Shown: positions 21,329 through 31,216, counted from the first letter of the stretch. The stretch: DNA of 64,000 bases from Longitalea arenae (GCF_016924755.1 NZ_JAFFJX010000015.1:79263-143262); one strand, 5' to 3'. Made by a program: numbers and translations. Notes: generated by a model from the letters alone, not told the origin.

Positions 21329-22246
21329 TTATGGCCGTGCAAAATCTACGGTGGGTTTCAACACACCACGGGCTGCGTTATAGATTGGTCCACCCAATCC
21401 CGTAGGCAGCCCGTCGGTCATAAGCGGAATAGTGGTGGGGTTGAAACTGCCGGTGATAAAACGGCCGATACAGGCACAGTCAAAATGCAAGCCCAGTTCA
21501 GGTGTTGGCACCACGGCAAAGGTCGTAATGGGCCCGGGATAGGCGAAAGAGGCGCCATTAAGCCCTGTTGCTTTATTCACAAATACAATGGTGCCCGAAG
21601 TGCCACTTGTATGCATCACATATAACTGACCATTACAGTTAAAGGTCAAACCACGTGCGTTCAGTCCCACCGGCAATGGATTTGGCAAACAATTTACCGT
21701 AGGCGCGCCGGGCAGTCCCAACCTTACGATGCGGTTATTGGGCGCTACAGTGCCACGGTTGATGGCGTAGTAAGCGCCTGTGGTTTGATCCCTTTCCACA
21801 TCGCTTAAATTGAGGACAATGCCGCAGGTGTTGGTAGCAGGCGTTATGCTTACGCAATTCGGATCGGTAAATCGGAGAATGGCATTTGGTACCGGCGATC
21901 CGGTGATGCCGGTGGTGCCATAAAAGATACCGGTTGCAGGATCATAGGCCAGGCCACTGGCATTGCGAATGGGGGTGCCGCTGCAATCTTTCAGCTGGTT
22001 GGTACCGCTTACCACGTAAGGAACTACCGTAACTGGACCAGCGCCCGGCGAGCCGGTCACTTTATAGATAAAAGAAGCACCTGAAGCAGAATCAACAGCC
22101 AGATTGTACATGCCAGGCTGGCATTCTTCGGTGGTGCCCGTTTTGCTGCCAGATAACGATGATGATGGATCGGCAGTAGTGTTTTTTTTACAGGAAGCAA
22201 TGGTTAATAGTCCAAAGACAAGTGATATAAGGTTTAATCGGTTCAT
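21329..22246 (-). CDS. Secreted lipoprotein, beta-propeller-like, unknown
   Basis: 305 residues. The signal sequence ends LLTIASCKKN, a lipobox. The rest is Gly/Thr/Pro-rich with repeating short strands such as ASGLAYDPATGIFYGTT, SDVERDQTTGAYYAINRG and ARGLTFNCNGQLYVMHT. These have the look of a beta-propeller whose blades read (G)LAxD..G.LY. Several Cys residues may form disulfides outside the cell. No family with known function is recognised, and no partner gene is next to it. It is probably an outer-surface lipoprotein. Confidence 0.72.
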   Translation of the reverse strand: MNRLNLISLVFGLLTIASCKKNTTADPSSSLSGSKTGTTEECQPGMYNLAVDSASGASFIYKVTGSPGAGPVTVVPYVVSGTNQLKDCSGTPIRNASGLAYDPATGIFYGTTGITGSPVPNAILRFTDPNCVSITPATNTCGIVLNLSDVERDQTTGAYYAINRGTVAPNNRIVRLGLPGAPTVNCLPNPLPVGLNARGLTFNCNGQLYVMHTSGTSGTIVFVNKATGLNGASFAYPGPITTFAVVPTPELGLHFDCACIGRFITGSFNPTTIPLMTDGLPTGLGGPIYNAARGVLKPTVDFARP

Positions 22247-22599
22247 ATAAACGATTTAAGTGCCTGCATTCACGCAGTCAGGCTTTACGCCTTACTCTGT
22301 TAAGGATTTTCAGGAACCTCCCCATTATTCCGGGAATAATGATCTTACTATGGAATAACAAATGGGAACCGGATTAAAGAGATGGATAATTCCGGAATGA
22401 AGTGTACGCCTTTGTTTAAAGTTATTGCATTCACCTGATATGGATACACGTAATTGTACGCAATGCCCTCCGGGAATACTGGACCGAACAGGCATATACA
22501 ACCGTAATATGTATTTGGAAGGTGATCATTGCTGTGCAACCAGGGCTGATAAATTTGCTTTGCAGGTTTATCGGAAACGCTTAATTTAGACACCCTTTC
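22247..22599. other. Gap upstream of lipoprotein gene
   Basis: 353 bp with no believable gene. An open frame on the minus strand crosses the tRNA and is rejected. A palindrome cattattccgggaataatg (22323-22341) lies about 80 bp upstream of the lipoprotein start and could be an operator. No standard promoter was recognised. Confidence 0.4.
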
Positions 22600-22686
22600 G
22601 GAAAGGTGCCAGAGTGGTCGAATGGGACGGTCTCGAAAACCGTTGTACGGGCAACTGTACCGAGGGTTCGAATCCCTCCCTTTCCG
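22600..22686 (+). tRNA. tRNA-Ser (anticodon CGA)
   Basis: 87 nt. Acceptor strands ggaaagg (22600-22606) and cctttcc (22679-22685) pair, with G as discriminator base. The anticodon stem acggt/accgt (22627-22631, 22639-22643) encloses loop ctcgaaa with CGA at 22634-22636, decoding UCG. A long variable arm (tgtacgggcaactgtac) marks a class II tRNA. The T arm reads gagggttcgaatccctc. The 3' CCA is not encoded. Confidence 0.97.
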
Positions 22687-22702
22687 CAAGTCTTCCTCAC
22701 AG

Positions 22703-22723
22703 AACCCCGGCAGTGCCGGGGTT
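22703..22723 (+). terminator. Terminator after tRNA-Ser
   Basis: Stem aaccccggc / gccggggtt with a 3-nt loop, followed by TTTTTG. It begins 17 nt after the tRNA. Confidence 0.85.
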
Positions 22724-22776
22724 TTTGTTTGGAACGGATGAGACGAACTTGTTCGGATCAGCCGTGAAAACAAAAA

Positions 22777-22800
22777 GCCGGGCGGCTATAGCCGCCCGGG
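22777..22800 (-). terminator. Terminator-like hairpin in the repeat cluster
   Basis: Stem ccgggcggc (22778-22786) / gccgcccgg (22791-22799) with a 4-nt loop. On the minus strand it is followed by CTTTTTGTTTT, so it would stop a leftward transcript coming from the repeat cluster. Confidence 0.7.
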
Positions 22801-23053
22801 TTCTGTGAGGAAGACTTAAGCCTCCCACACGGGGATCGCCGAAGGCAATCCCTGGCTTGCCCGGACGGTGCATAGAAATAAAAAATGAAAAGGCACGAAG
22901 TGCCTGCGTTGCTTTTGACTTAAGCCTCCCACCCGGGGATCGCCGAAGGCAATCCCTGCACCATACCATTAAAATATACTTAGCGCCATCCGGCACCTTT
23001 CCTATTATCCTAAAATTAAAGTAAGTTTACAGCCCCACCTCTGAGATAAGGCG

Positions 23054-23647
23054 TTGGATAATAGGCAAATAAATATCGAGAAAGAGTTGTTTTCCCGCGT
23101 TGCGCAGGGAGATGAGGAAGCGTTTAATACCTTGTTTCACGCCTATGTGCCCAGGCTGCATACACTGGTAATGAAAGTGACCCGGTCGGAAGCGGTGGCG
23201 AAAGATATTATCCAGGAGGTATTTCTGTATTTATGGATGGACCGGGAATCGCTTGCCGACATCGGGGTGCCGCAAAACTGGATCTTTAAGATCGCTTATA
23301 ACCGCTCTTATAGCTGGCTGGCCCGGCAGATGTCCCGTAACCAAAAATACAGCGAGTTCAAACTACAACACCCGGCTGAGGGGGATGACAGCCTGGAGCA
23401 CACCGTTTCCCTCAATGAAACGGCCCGGCTGATCCACGAGGCAACTGCGTTATTGCCAGAGCAGGCCCGCAAGATTTTTCAACTAAGCCGCGAAACCGGG
23501 CTCAAAGCGGCAGAAGTTGCCGATCAACTCGAGATCTCTGTACAAACAGTTCGTAACTCACTCGTACGATCGGTAAAATTCATCAAGGAATACCTGGCCC
23601 AGCATGGCATTGTACTACCCGCACTGCTCATTTTATACATTATGTAA
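23054..23647 (+). CDS. ECF RNA polymerase sigma factor (FecI-like)
   Basis: 197 residues. Sigma region 2 is ALFHAYVPRLHTLVMKVTRSEAVAKDIIQEVFLYLWMD (about residues 24-63). Region 4 is ALLPEQARKIFQLSRETGLKAAEVADQLEISVQTVRNSL (about 137-176). The N-terminal frame needs the TTG at 23054, because no ATG occurs before region 2. TTG is therefore the likely start. It should direct transcription of the SusC/SusD genes downstream when released by the FecR protein encoded next (100-bp gap). This is the standard order in Bacteroidota transporter-signalling loci. Confidence 0.93.
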   Translation: MDNRQINIEKELFSRVAQGDEEAFNTLFHAYVPRLHTLVMKVTRSEAVAKDIIQEVFLYLWMDRESLADIGVPQNWIFKIAYNRSYSWLARQMSRNQKYSEFKLQHPAEGDDSLEHTVSLNETARLIHEATALLPEQARKIFQLSRETGLKAAEVADQLEISVQTVRNSLVRSVKFIKEYLAQHGIVLPALLILYIM

Positions 23648-23747
23648 GTTTTTTTTCATGATGATAGGTATGTTTTCTTTTCCCATCGTACATAATTAAT
23701 GGCGGGGCCCCAAGCCCTGCTTTTTTGATCCATAATTCAATAATGTC

Positions 23748-25076
23748 ATGGACAGACTGCTTAAAGACGAACTGCTTGCATTGCTCGGGAAAGCCAGGGC
23801 TGGTGACGCCACCGGAGATGACTATTCCCGCATAGCAGCGATCATCAACAGTGACAATAGCGGTGAACTGATCGCCCAGGTTGATAGCTTTCTGGCACAG
23901 GAAGAACCGGTTCCTTCCAGGCATGTTGAACCTTATGATCAGGATTATTGGCAGCGGGTCTTCCTCGAGATGAAGGAAAGCTGGCAAACCCGGGGCCGGT
24001 TATCTGCAGTGAGCCATCCGGAGGCAAAGCCCCACCGGCGCGCTGTATGGCAGCGCTGGTTAGCTGCCGCATCCATTCTTCTCGTACTCGGCGTTGGCAT
24101 CTACTTCCTCGTAAACACAAGATCTCCGCAACCAGTTGCCAGCTCCACTGAGATCTTACCCGGAAAAGACGGCGCTATTTTAACCCTGGCTGATGGTTCC
24201 AAAGTTTTGTTAGACAGTATCCAAAACGGAGTAGTTGCCATGCAGGGCGGTACAAGGGCAAAGATTGTTGATGGTACACTTATTTACGAGGGCCGGGGCA
24301 GCGAAGTGGTTTACAATATCATGTCTACCCCGAAAGCCCGCAAGTTTCATATAATACTGCCCGATGGAACTGAAGCCTGGTTGAACAGCGCCAGCTCTAT
24401 TCGATATCCCACCACGTTTACAGGAACTGAACGCAGGGTTACAGTAACAGGTGAAGTATATTTTGAAGTGGCCAAAAACGAGAAGATGCCCTTCCGCCTG
24501 AATGTAAATGATAAGGCCGAAATAGAAGTGCTGGGAACGCATTTCAATGTAAAGGCCTATGAAAACGATTCCCTCATAAATACAACACTCCTGGAAGGCT
24601 CCATTGCGATTTCTGTTGCTACCGGCCAGCACCAGCAAACTGGTCTCTCCTCACAACCTGGTAAAAAAGGCCGGATGGAGAGTAGAGAAAAGCTTATTCT
24701 GAAGCCTGGGCAGCAGGCGCAGATCCTGGTTGGCGAGAAGAAAATGCAGGTGAAAGCGGCGCTCTCTGCTGCGCAAAATACGGCCGGTGGGGAAGCCGGG
24801 GCGGGGGTTACTGTCATTAACAATACTGATACAGCCAAAGTGATGGCCTGGAAAAATGGCGTATTTGATTTCAATGATATCACATTTGAAGACGGAATGC
24901 ACCAGCTCGAGCGCTGGTATGATATAGAAGTCGTCTATGAAAAAGGAATACCAACAGACATAGAGCTGAATGGGAAGCTCAGTAAAGATATTGCGCTAAA
25001 TGACCTGGTAATTATATTGGAAAAGATCGGCGTGCAATGCCGCCTGGAAGGAAGAAAATTGTACATAGAACGTTAA
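23748..25076 (+). CDS. FecR family anti-sigma factor
   Basis: 442 residues. A short cytosolic N-terminus (about 1-103) should bind the sigma factor. One membrane helix (WLAAASILLVLGVGIYFLV, residues 104-122) follows. The periplasmic FecR domain contains LADGSKVLLDS, LPDGTEAWLNSASSIRYPTTF and VTGEVYFEVAKNEKMPF, and the C-terminal region (DITFEDGMHQLERWYDIEVVYE..) is DUF4974. It relays the state of the outer-membrane transporter to the sigma factor. Its position between sigma gene and SusC supports the role. An Ala/Gly-rich insert (about 335-365) breaks the usual spacing and is probably a flexible loop. Confidence 0.94.
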   Translation: MDRLLKDELLALLGKARAGDATGDDYSRIAAIINSDNSGELIAQVDSFLAQEEPVPSRHVEPYDQDYWQRVFLEMKESWQTRGRLSAVSHPEAKPHRRAVWQRWLAAASILLVLGVGIYFLVNTRSPQPVASSTEILPGKDGAILTLADGSKVLLDSIQNGVVAMQGGTRAKIVDGTLIYEGRGSEVVYNIMSTPKARKFHIILPDGTEAWLNSASSIRYPTTFTGTERRVTVTGEVYFEVAKNEKMPFRLNVNDKAEIEVLGTHFNVKAYENDSLINTTLLEGSIAISVATGQHQQTGLSSQPGKKGRMESREKLILKPGQQAQILVGEKKMQVKAALSAAQNTAGGEAGAGVTVINNTDTAKVMAWKNGVFDFNDITFEDGMHQLERWYDIEVVYEKGIPTDIELNGKLSKDIALNDLVIILEKIGVQCRLEGRKLYIER

Positions 25077-25356
25077 TTCAATCCGCTGTAAACCTGCCTT
25101 ATCTTATCATCCGGCCTGCGCTCAAAAGCAGGCTGGTCGCTGGTTTCAAGACAAGCCTTTTCCGCTAGGGAAAAGTACTTATAACTAAGAATAAAACTGC
25201 CTTAACAAAACGATTGCCATGCAAAAATCACAAATTACATAACTGCCATTGGGTAAAACCAAACCGGAAGTGTCGTCAGCACTTCCGGAGAAAGTTCAGT
25301 TGCCCAAAACGAAAGTCTGTAATCTCCATTTTTTAACAACCAAACGTTTGCAACTT

Positions 25357-28300
25357 ATGCAAAAAAAATCAATTGGTTCCGGATTTTCTATGCCCTGCCT
25401 GACCGCATTTTCAGATCGGTTGCCGGCATTTGGGCCTGGGTTCGCCGGAGCAATCACCAAAACGCTGCTTGCGATAGGATCGAATGCCATTACATCTTAT
25501 CGCTGTGTCGGAAAAACTACCGTTCTAGCGATGAAATTGACCATTTTTTTTATTGCCATTGCTTTTTTCTCGGCCCATGCCGAGGGAACAGCCCAGAACA
25601 TCACGATCTCGGGCAGGAACCTGCCCTTAAAGACAGTGTTCAGTGCTATTGAAAAGCAAACCGGTTATGTGATCTTCAATAATAAACGTGATCTTGACGA
25701 GTCTAAGACAGTCACCATATCGGCCCACAATCTTCCATTGAAAGATGTGCTGGATATCATTCTTAAAGACCAGCCCCTGGAATATTCCATTACCGGTAAA
25801 ACAATCGTGCTGTCGCGCAGGCTGCCCGTTATCTCTACAGATCATCCTGAAATAGCCCGGATCCCGATTACAGGAACCGTGGTGGACGCAAAAGGCTTGC
25901 CGCTCGATAATGTATCGGTTGTCATTAAAGGTAAAAATAAGGTCGGCACTACGACAAATGCATCGGGAGAATTCCGAATAGAAGCGAATGAAGGTGATGT
26001 GCTCGTTTTTTCGATTGTTGGTTACCTGGAGCAACAGGTTACCGTAGGAAAAAATACGAATGTCAGTATTACCTTAACGGCGATCGATGCAAAACTCGAA
26101 GAAGTCGTTGTGGTTGGTTATGGCACAACCAAAAGGAGAGACCTTACCGGCGCAGTTGTATCGGTGAAACCCGATGAGATCACCGCCCGCCCTGGGCCCA
26201 ATCCCATGGAATCGCTGCAGGGCAGAGTGGCCGGTTTAGACATTACCCGGTCATCAGGGCAACCCGGCGCTGCTCTGAATATACAATTGCGGGGTAACCG
26301 CTCCTTTACTGCCAGCGGCACTCCATTGTTTATCATCAATGGCCTGCCCGGTGATTACGCTACCCTGAACCCCTATGATATTGAATCTATTGAAGTATTG
26401 AAAGACGCTTCCTCAACGGCCATGTATGGTTCTGCAGGTTCGAACGGGGTGATTATCATTACTACAAAAAGCGGGAAAGCAGGAAAATTAAGCATAGATC
26501 TCAATACTTATTACGGGTATAATGGCTGGTCTGTGACCCCTAAAATGCGCACGGGAGACGCCTATTTGCAAACCAAGCGCGATGCTTACAGTTATGTGTG
26601 GGATGCTGCCAACAAACAATGGACAAGGACCGGTGCGCTTTGGCAATCAGAAGCAAATGATGAAGCTATTTTCGGTGCTCAACGCTATGCTACTTTCCAG
26701 GAAGGCTATTTTGCCGACTGGGCAGATCTTTTCCTGCAAAAAAATGCGGCCACCCAAAACTATAGTATCGGTGTATCTGGCGGTAATGATAAGACCAAGG
26801 GCTATATCTCTTTCAATTACACCGACGAAAAAGGGCAATACTTCGGCGACCGTTATAAGCTCTTTGCATCCACTATGCGGATAGATCATAAAGTAAAGAA
26901 CTGGATCACGATCGGAAGCAGCCTGCAGGCTTCGTATGTAGACCGGGACAAAGCGCAGGACAAACTCGAGAATGCGCTGGTAACGGATCCGCTGGCCAGG
27001 CCTTACAAAGCCGATGGCACCCTGAACCCCGATCTTGGTAATAACGTATATAACCTGTTACTCAATAATCAGCCCGGCGTATATGGCAATGTAGACAATA
27101 ACCTGCGGCTCTATGTAAATCCTTATGTAGAGATCAGGCCATTAAAAGGCCTGAGCTTTTTGTCGCGCCTGAGCACCTGGCTTAATTTCTCCAACACTTA
27201 CCGTTTCGATGGTATCGGTTCCGTAAACTATACTTATGCCAATGCCGGCATTGCCAGGGCTTATGTTGATCAGAACCGCCAAACCGGTTACCAATGGGAG
27301 AACATTCTTACCTATAATTTTAAAGTGGCAAACGACCATGCTTTTACATTGACGGGCATTACTTCCTGGTATGATAACAGCAATACCAACACGTCTATGA
27401 CCCAAAGCAATATTTTGTCGAACAATTTCAAATGGTACAAATTTACCGGTGATGTAAACACGACGGCGACATCAGAATACACGATGTCGAAGACCCTGGG
27501 TTTTATCGGCCGTTTGAATTATTCTTACCGGGGCAAATACCTGCTGCAGGCTTCTGTGCGCCGCGATGGGTCTTCTGTACTGTACAAGGATAACCAATGG
27601 GATAATTTCCCGGCAGTTTCAGTAGGCTGGAGGATCTCTGACGAGTCGTTCATGGATGGCGCCACCAGCTGGCTGAACAACCTGAAACTGCGGGTAGGCT
27701 GGGGTATTACCGGAACAGCCAAAATCAACCCGTATAGCTCAGTAAACAACCTGGAATCAACCAATATGTCGTTGGGCGGTGTAACGCAACCCATTTACCG
27801 CCAATCGCAGTTTATTACCAACCCGGAATTAGGGTGGGAAAAATCCTACAATACGAACATCGGGGTAGATGCGGCATTCCTTAAGAACCGGATCGACGTT
27901 TCATTGGATCTTTATGATACAAAGACCAAAGGCGTTATCTATAGTGTTACCGCCCCGATCATTTACGGTACCTACCGGCCTGGTACACAATATCAAACCA
28001 ACCTGAATGTATGCGAAACGCAGAACAGGGGTATAGAACTGGCATTGAACACGCGTAACGTTGTTACCAAGGACTTTACCTGGAATTCATCGGTTGCTTT
28101 TTCTTACAACAAAGAGAAGATCCTGCGATTGACAGGTGGGGTAGCGAACAATATCGCAAACGATGTGTACTCGCTTACGATCGGTCAGCCGGTACGGTCT
28201 TTCCGTAATTATAAACTGGATGGCGTTTGGCAGATCGGGGAAGAAAATGATGCCGCTGTATTTAATAAAAGGCCGGGCGACCTGAAAGTAAATGTTCCGG

Positions 28301-28965
28301 GTATGACCCGCCTGGGCGAAGGTGTATATACGAAAACAGCCGCAGATGGTACGGTGAACTATTATTATAATGATCTGGCGGAAGCGCAGAAATACAATCC
28401 TGCGCTGGTAGACGCCACCAGAAGATATACCTATAGCGCCAACGATTACCAGATCCTGGGGCATAATACACCCGACTGGTCATTGGGATTCCAGAACAGT
28501 TTCAGCTATAAGAATTTTGACCTGACTATCTATTCCTATTTCAGGTGGGGACAAATGATCAGCTATAACATGATGGGATGGTACCAGCCGAATTCATTCG
28601 CCACCAATGCCAGCCCGTCGAGAACAATCCCAGAGCATTTCAACTACTGGACGCCAACGAATCCAACGAACGATTTCCCGATGATGAACTACCTGGAAAC
28701 GAGTTCAACAATGACAGGCTTTTCGGGTTTGAACTTTGTGGATGGATCCTTCTTTAAGATAAAAAATATCACGCTTGGTTACACCTTGCCCAAAGCGCTT
28801 ATAAACAGGATGTCCATAGAACGTTTCCGCTTATATGGCACTGTTACGAATCCATTGATCATTGCCAGGAGCCATTATTTAAAGAACTATGATCCTGAAA
28901 TGAACGGTTCACTCGAATATCCATTGACCAAACAAATTGTTGTGGGTCTGAATGTGACCCTTTAA
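25357..28965 (+). CDS. SusC/RagA TonB-linked outer-membrane transporter with STN domain
   Basis: About 1202 residues from the ATG at 25357. A long N-terminal tail precedes the signal peptide (MKLTIFFIAIAFFSAHAEGTAQ, its Met codon at 25531), as in many relatives. The STN signalling domain comes next (LPLKTVFSAIEKQTGYVIFNN..), then a carboxypeptidase-like beta domain (ITGTVVDAKGLPLDNVSVVIKG). The TonB box region (EEVVVVGYGTTKRRDLTGAV) follows, then the plug with SIEVLKDASSTAMYGSAGSNGVIIITTK, and a large beta-barrel. It imports glycans or other large nutrients with the SusD protein encoded 28 bp downstream. The STN domain links it to FecR/FecI control. Confidence 0.96.
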   Translation: MQKKSIGSGFSMPCLTAFSDRLPAFGPGFAGAITKTLLAIGSNAITSYRCVGKTTVLAMKLTIFFIAIAFFSAHAEGTAQNITISGRNLPLKTVFSAIEKQTGYVIFNNKRDLDESKTVTISAHNLPLKDVLDIILKDQPLEYSITGKTIVLSRRLPVISTDHPEIARIPITGTVVDAKGLPLDNVSVVIKGKNKVGTTTNASGEFRIEANEGDVLVFSIVGYLEQQVTVGKNTNVSITLTAIDAKLEEVVVVGYGTTKRRDLTGAVVSVKPDEITARPGPNPMESLQGRVAGLDITRSSGQPGAALNIQLRGNRSFTASGTPLFIINGLPGDYATLNPYDIESIEVLKDASSTAMYGSAGSNGVIIITTKSGKAGKLSIDLNTYYGYNGWSVTPKMRTGDAYLQTKRDAYSYVWDAANKQWTRTGALWQSEANDEAIFGAQRYATFQEGYFADWADLFLQKNAATQNYSIGVSGGNDKTKGYISFNYTDEKGQYFGDRYKLFASTMRIDHKVKNWITIGSSLQASYVDRDKAQDKLENALVTDPLARPYKADGTLNPDLGNNVYNLLLNNQPGVYGNVDNNLRLYVNPYVEIRPLKGLSFLSRLSTWLNFSNTYRFDGIGSVNYTYANAGIARAYVDQNRQTGYQWENILTYNFKVANDHAFTLTGITSWYDNSNTNTSMTQSNILSNNFKWYKFTGDVNTTATSEYTMSKTLGFIGRLNYSYRGKYLLQASVRRDGSSVLYKDNQWDNFPAVSVGWRISDESFMDGATSWLNNLKLRVGWGITGTAKINPYSSVNNLESTNMSLGGVTQPIYRQSQFITNPELGWEKSYNTNIGVDAAFLKNRIDVSLDLYDTKTKGVIYSVTAPIIYGTYRPGTQYQTNLNVCETQNRGIELALNTRNVVTKDFTWNSSVAFSYNKEKILRLTGGVANNIANDVYSLTIGQPVRSFRNYKLDGVWQIGEENDAAVFNKRPGDLKVNVPGMTRLGEGVYTKTAADGTVNYYYNDLAEAQKYNPALVDATRRYTYSANDYQILGHNTPDWSLGFQNSFSYKNFDLTIYSYFRWGQMISYNMMGWYQPNSFATNASPSRTIPEHFNYWTPTNPTNDFPMMNYLETSSTMTGFSGLNFVDGSFFKIKNITLGYTLPKALINRMSIERFRLYGTVTNPLIIARSHYLKNYDPEMNGSLEYPLTKQIVVGLNVTL

Positions 28966-28993
28966 TTGCAGAACGATCAAAAACAGCGTAATT

Positions 28994-31060
28994 ATGAAAG
29001 TCAAGAAAATAAACAGACTATTATATAAATCCCTGCTATGTTTGACCATCGCATTTTCCGTTTCCTCCTGTAAATTGGATGAATACAATCCTACCTCCTT
29101 AGCGGAAAATGAAGTGCTTCGTAAATTCAATGACTGGAAAGCGTATCAATCCAACTGTTATACCGGGCTTTGGGGATCACTTATAGGTATGCCTTATGGG
29201 ATCGTTTCAGAAGCTGGTACTGATCTGTGGACTTTCCCTTATGGCAACCACAACCAGTTCCGCGATGTGATCGCATACGAGGAGTTCACCATCAATTCAG
29301 GTGTTGTGAGAAACACCTGGGATTTTGCCTGGGGTTCTATCAAGGATTGCAATAAAACAATCCAGCTGGCTGACCAGTTGGTCGATGGCGATGCCAATGA
29401 GATCAGGGTATTGGTAGCGGAGGCACAGCTGTTGCGTGCATACTATTATTCAGTGCTCGTGGCGCATTTCGGCGAACTTCCATTGATAACCGTAGATGAT
29501 CCAATAAAGAATCTAAGTCCAACGCGCAATAGCGTTCCCGAGATCTATAGCCAGATCGTTGCTGACTTACGTTCTGCATTTGATAACCTGCGTACAACAC
29601 CGCTCGACAATAATTTGCAAAGGGTAACCAAAAAGTCGGCATTGGGATTGTTGGCCCGGGTTTATGCGCAGGGCGCCGGGGAAGGATTGAATGAAGGGGG
29701 TAAATCTTATTGGTTACGGGCGAAAGAAGTGGCCGACAGCTTAATTAACAATATGGGCGCTTACAACGCGGTATTGTATGATGATTTTGCCAGGGTCTTC
29801 GCATCGGCCAATAACAGGAATAACCTGGAAGCATTATTTACCGCTTATGGACTTAATCCCTATAGCGAATCATACGATTATGCCACCGGTAATACGAAAC
29901 CGAACCTGTACCTGCATTATTATCCCAAGCTGGATGATGCCTTCGGCACAGGAGATATTTTCAAAAGAAGTGTCAACTCCAATACGTCCAATGCCTACTA
30001 TGGACGTTTGAACCAGCAGTTCATTGCGCCCACAAAATACCTGATCAATTGCTTCAATGCCAATTATGATAAACGTTGGGAGAATACCTTTGTAACAGCC
30101 TTCACCAACTATTCAGGTGTTCAGGCGATCAGCAGTCTGGGCGCCGGGGTTCCCGGCCCTGCCAATGTAACCTACAATGCCGCTACCGTTACCTTAACGG
30201 CTGCCATGGCTAACAAGTATGGCCTCGATGCTTCGCATGTAGGAAAAAAGATCTACCCTTACGTGGATGTGAACGCCCGCAATGCTTCGCGGAATGCTAC
30301 CTGGCAATACATTCCAAAGGTGTGGCAGAAAGGGGCTACGTCAGGCTCCACCGCAGACCTGGTAGAGGTAGCCAATGCCAATGTACATCCATATCCGCTC
30401 GCTGAAGATGAGAACCGCTTTTTTGCCTACCTGAGCAAAGAACCGCTCAGCGCAGCAGATAAAAGTAAACGCCAGTATGTAACGGTGAATATTGACGATC
30501 TCTTCGATCTGGCGGCCGATCCTACAGGCAGTACGTATAAAAGCGTTACGTCAACGAATGGATTGCCCTTATCCAGCCTTGCCAATCTCTTTCCTGCCAT
30601 GAGTAAGTTCAATACGAATTTCGATGGCGGATGGCTGGGTGGTAATTTCCAGCAAAAGCTGGGCAATATCATGATCATGCGGATGGCGGAAGTATATTTA
30701 ATTGCTGCTGAAGCCACGCTTCATGTCAATGCAGGTGATGGAGCGGCAGCTGCTCAATATCTGAATGTATTGCGCAGACGCGCCTGCCGCAATCCGGCCG
30801 ATTTCAACACCGGTACCGGCATGCAGTTAACCACGGCAACCATGAATGATGTATTTGACGAATATGCCCGTGAATTGTGCGGTGAGTATAACCGCTGGGC
30901 GCTGCTCAAGCGTAATAAAGCCTTTGAAAGCCGCCTGCAGACCTACAACAGAACGGCCCATGCGAATTTTGTTCCGTCTAAACATTATAATCGTCCGATC
31001 CCATTTGTATTCCTTAACCAGATCAATAACGCCAATGATTTTGGCACTAATGGGTATTAG
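28994..31060 (+). CDS. SusD/RagB nutrient-binding outer-membrane lipoprotein
   Basis: 688 residues. The signal peptide ends FSVSSCKLDEYNPTSLAEN, with a lipobox Cys followed by the usual SusD start. The SusD helical core is seen in LRAYYYSVLVAHFGELPLIT, and the C-terminal end has MIMRMAEVYLIAAEATLHVNAGDGAAAAQYLNVLRRRA..FDEYARELCGEYNRWALLKR. It forms the lid of the SusC barrel and binds ligand at the cell surface. It is somewhat longer than usual (500-600), with extra sequence in the middle. No glycoside hydrolase or peptidase gene follows, so the substrate cannot be guessed. Confidence 0.95.
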   Translation: MKVKKINRLLYKSLLCLTIAFSVSSCKLDEYNPTSLAENEVLRKFNDWKAYQSNCYTGLWGSLIGMPYGIVSEAGTDLWTFPYGNHNQFRDVIAYEEFTINSGVVRNTWDFAWGSIKDCNKTIQLADQLVDGDANEIRVLVAEAQLLRAYYYSVLVAHFGELPLITVDDPIKNLSPTRNSVPEIYSQIVADLRSAFDNLRTTPLDNNLQRVTKKSALGLLARVYAQGAGEGLNEGGKSYWLRAKEVADSLINNMGAYNAVLYDDFARVFASANNRNNLEALFTAYGLNPYSESYDYATGNTKPNLYLHYYPKLDDAFGTGDIFKRSVNSNTSNAYYGRLNQQFIAPTKYLINCFNANYDKRWENTFVTAFTNYSGVQAISSLGAGVPGPANVTYNAATVTLTAAMANKYGLDASHVGKKIYPYVDVNARNASRNATWQYIPKVWQKGATSGSTADLVEVANANVHPYPLAEDENRFFAYLSKEPLSAADKSKRQYVTVNIDDLFDLAADPTGSTYKSVTSTNGLPLSSLANLFPAMSKFNTNFDGGWLGGNFQQKLGNIMIMRMAEVYLIAAEATLHVNAGDGAAAAQYLNVLRRRACRNPADFNTGTGMQLTTATMNDVFDEYARELCGEYNRWALLKRNKAFESRLQTYNRTAHANFVPSKHYNRPIPFVFLNQINNANDFGTNGY

Positions 31061-31078
31061 TTAGCAGATATTTCGTTT

Positions 31079-31106
31079 AAATGCCCCGGCGCAGCCAGGG
31101 GCATTT
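31079..31106 (+). terminator. Terminator of the sigma/anti-sigma/SusCD locus
   Basis: Stem aaatgcccc / ggggcattt followed by TT and A/T-rich sequence, directly after the SusD stop codon. Confidence 0.85.
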
Positions 31107-31216
31107 TTATTTCTGCCCGGCAAAGAGGCTGTTATTTGAGCGGGAAACCATAAAAAATGATAAAATCGGGGACGAATGCATGAAAATGGAAAGTATTGTT
31201 GCAATTTTGCACCCCG

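Larger units (their letters stand above)
22688..22958. repeat. Structured repeat cluster beside tRNA-Ser
   Basis: Two nearly identical 42-bp direct repeats (22813-22854 and 22917-22958, one mismatch) lie 104 bp apart. A perfect 20-bp inverted repeat (22688-22707 and 22798-22817) brackets 90 bp. On the minus strand each direct repeat can form a hairpin, gggattgcc-ttc-ggcgatccc, with a G-T pair that is an A-C mismatch on the plus strand. Each repeat is followed by a different terminator-like hairpin. Together this suggests a minus-strand noncoding RNA or repeatedly duplicated terminators. No protein is credible here. Confidence 0.7.

Noticed and set aside
22600..22958. tRNA-associated integrative element (att site)
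   Set aside because: No integrase gene lies nearby, and the repeats do not copy the tRNA 3' end.
22348..22996. Minus-strand open frames across tRNA-Ser and the repeat cluster
   Set aside because: They overlap a clear tRNA and hairpins. The translation is Arg/Pro-rich repeat sequence with no family match.
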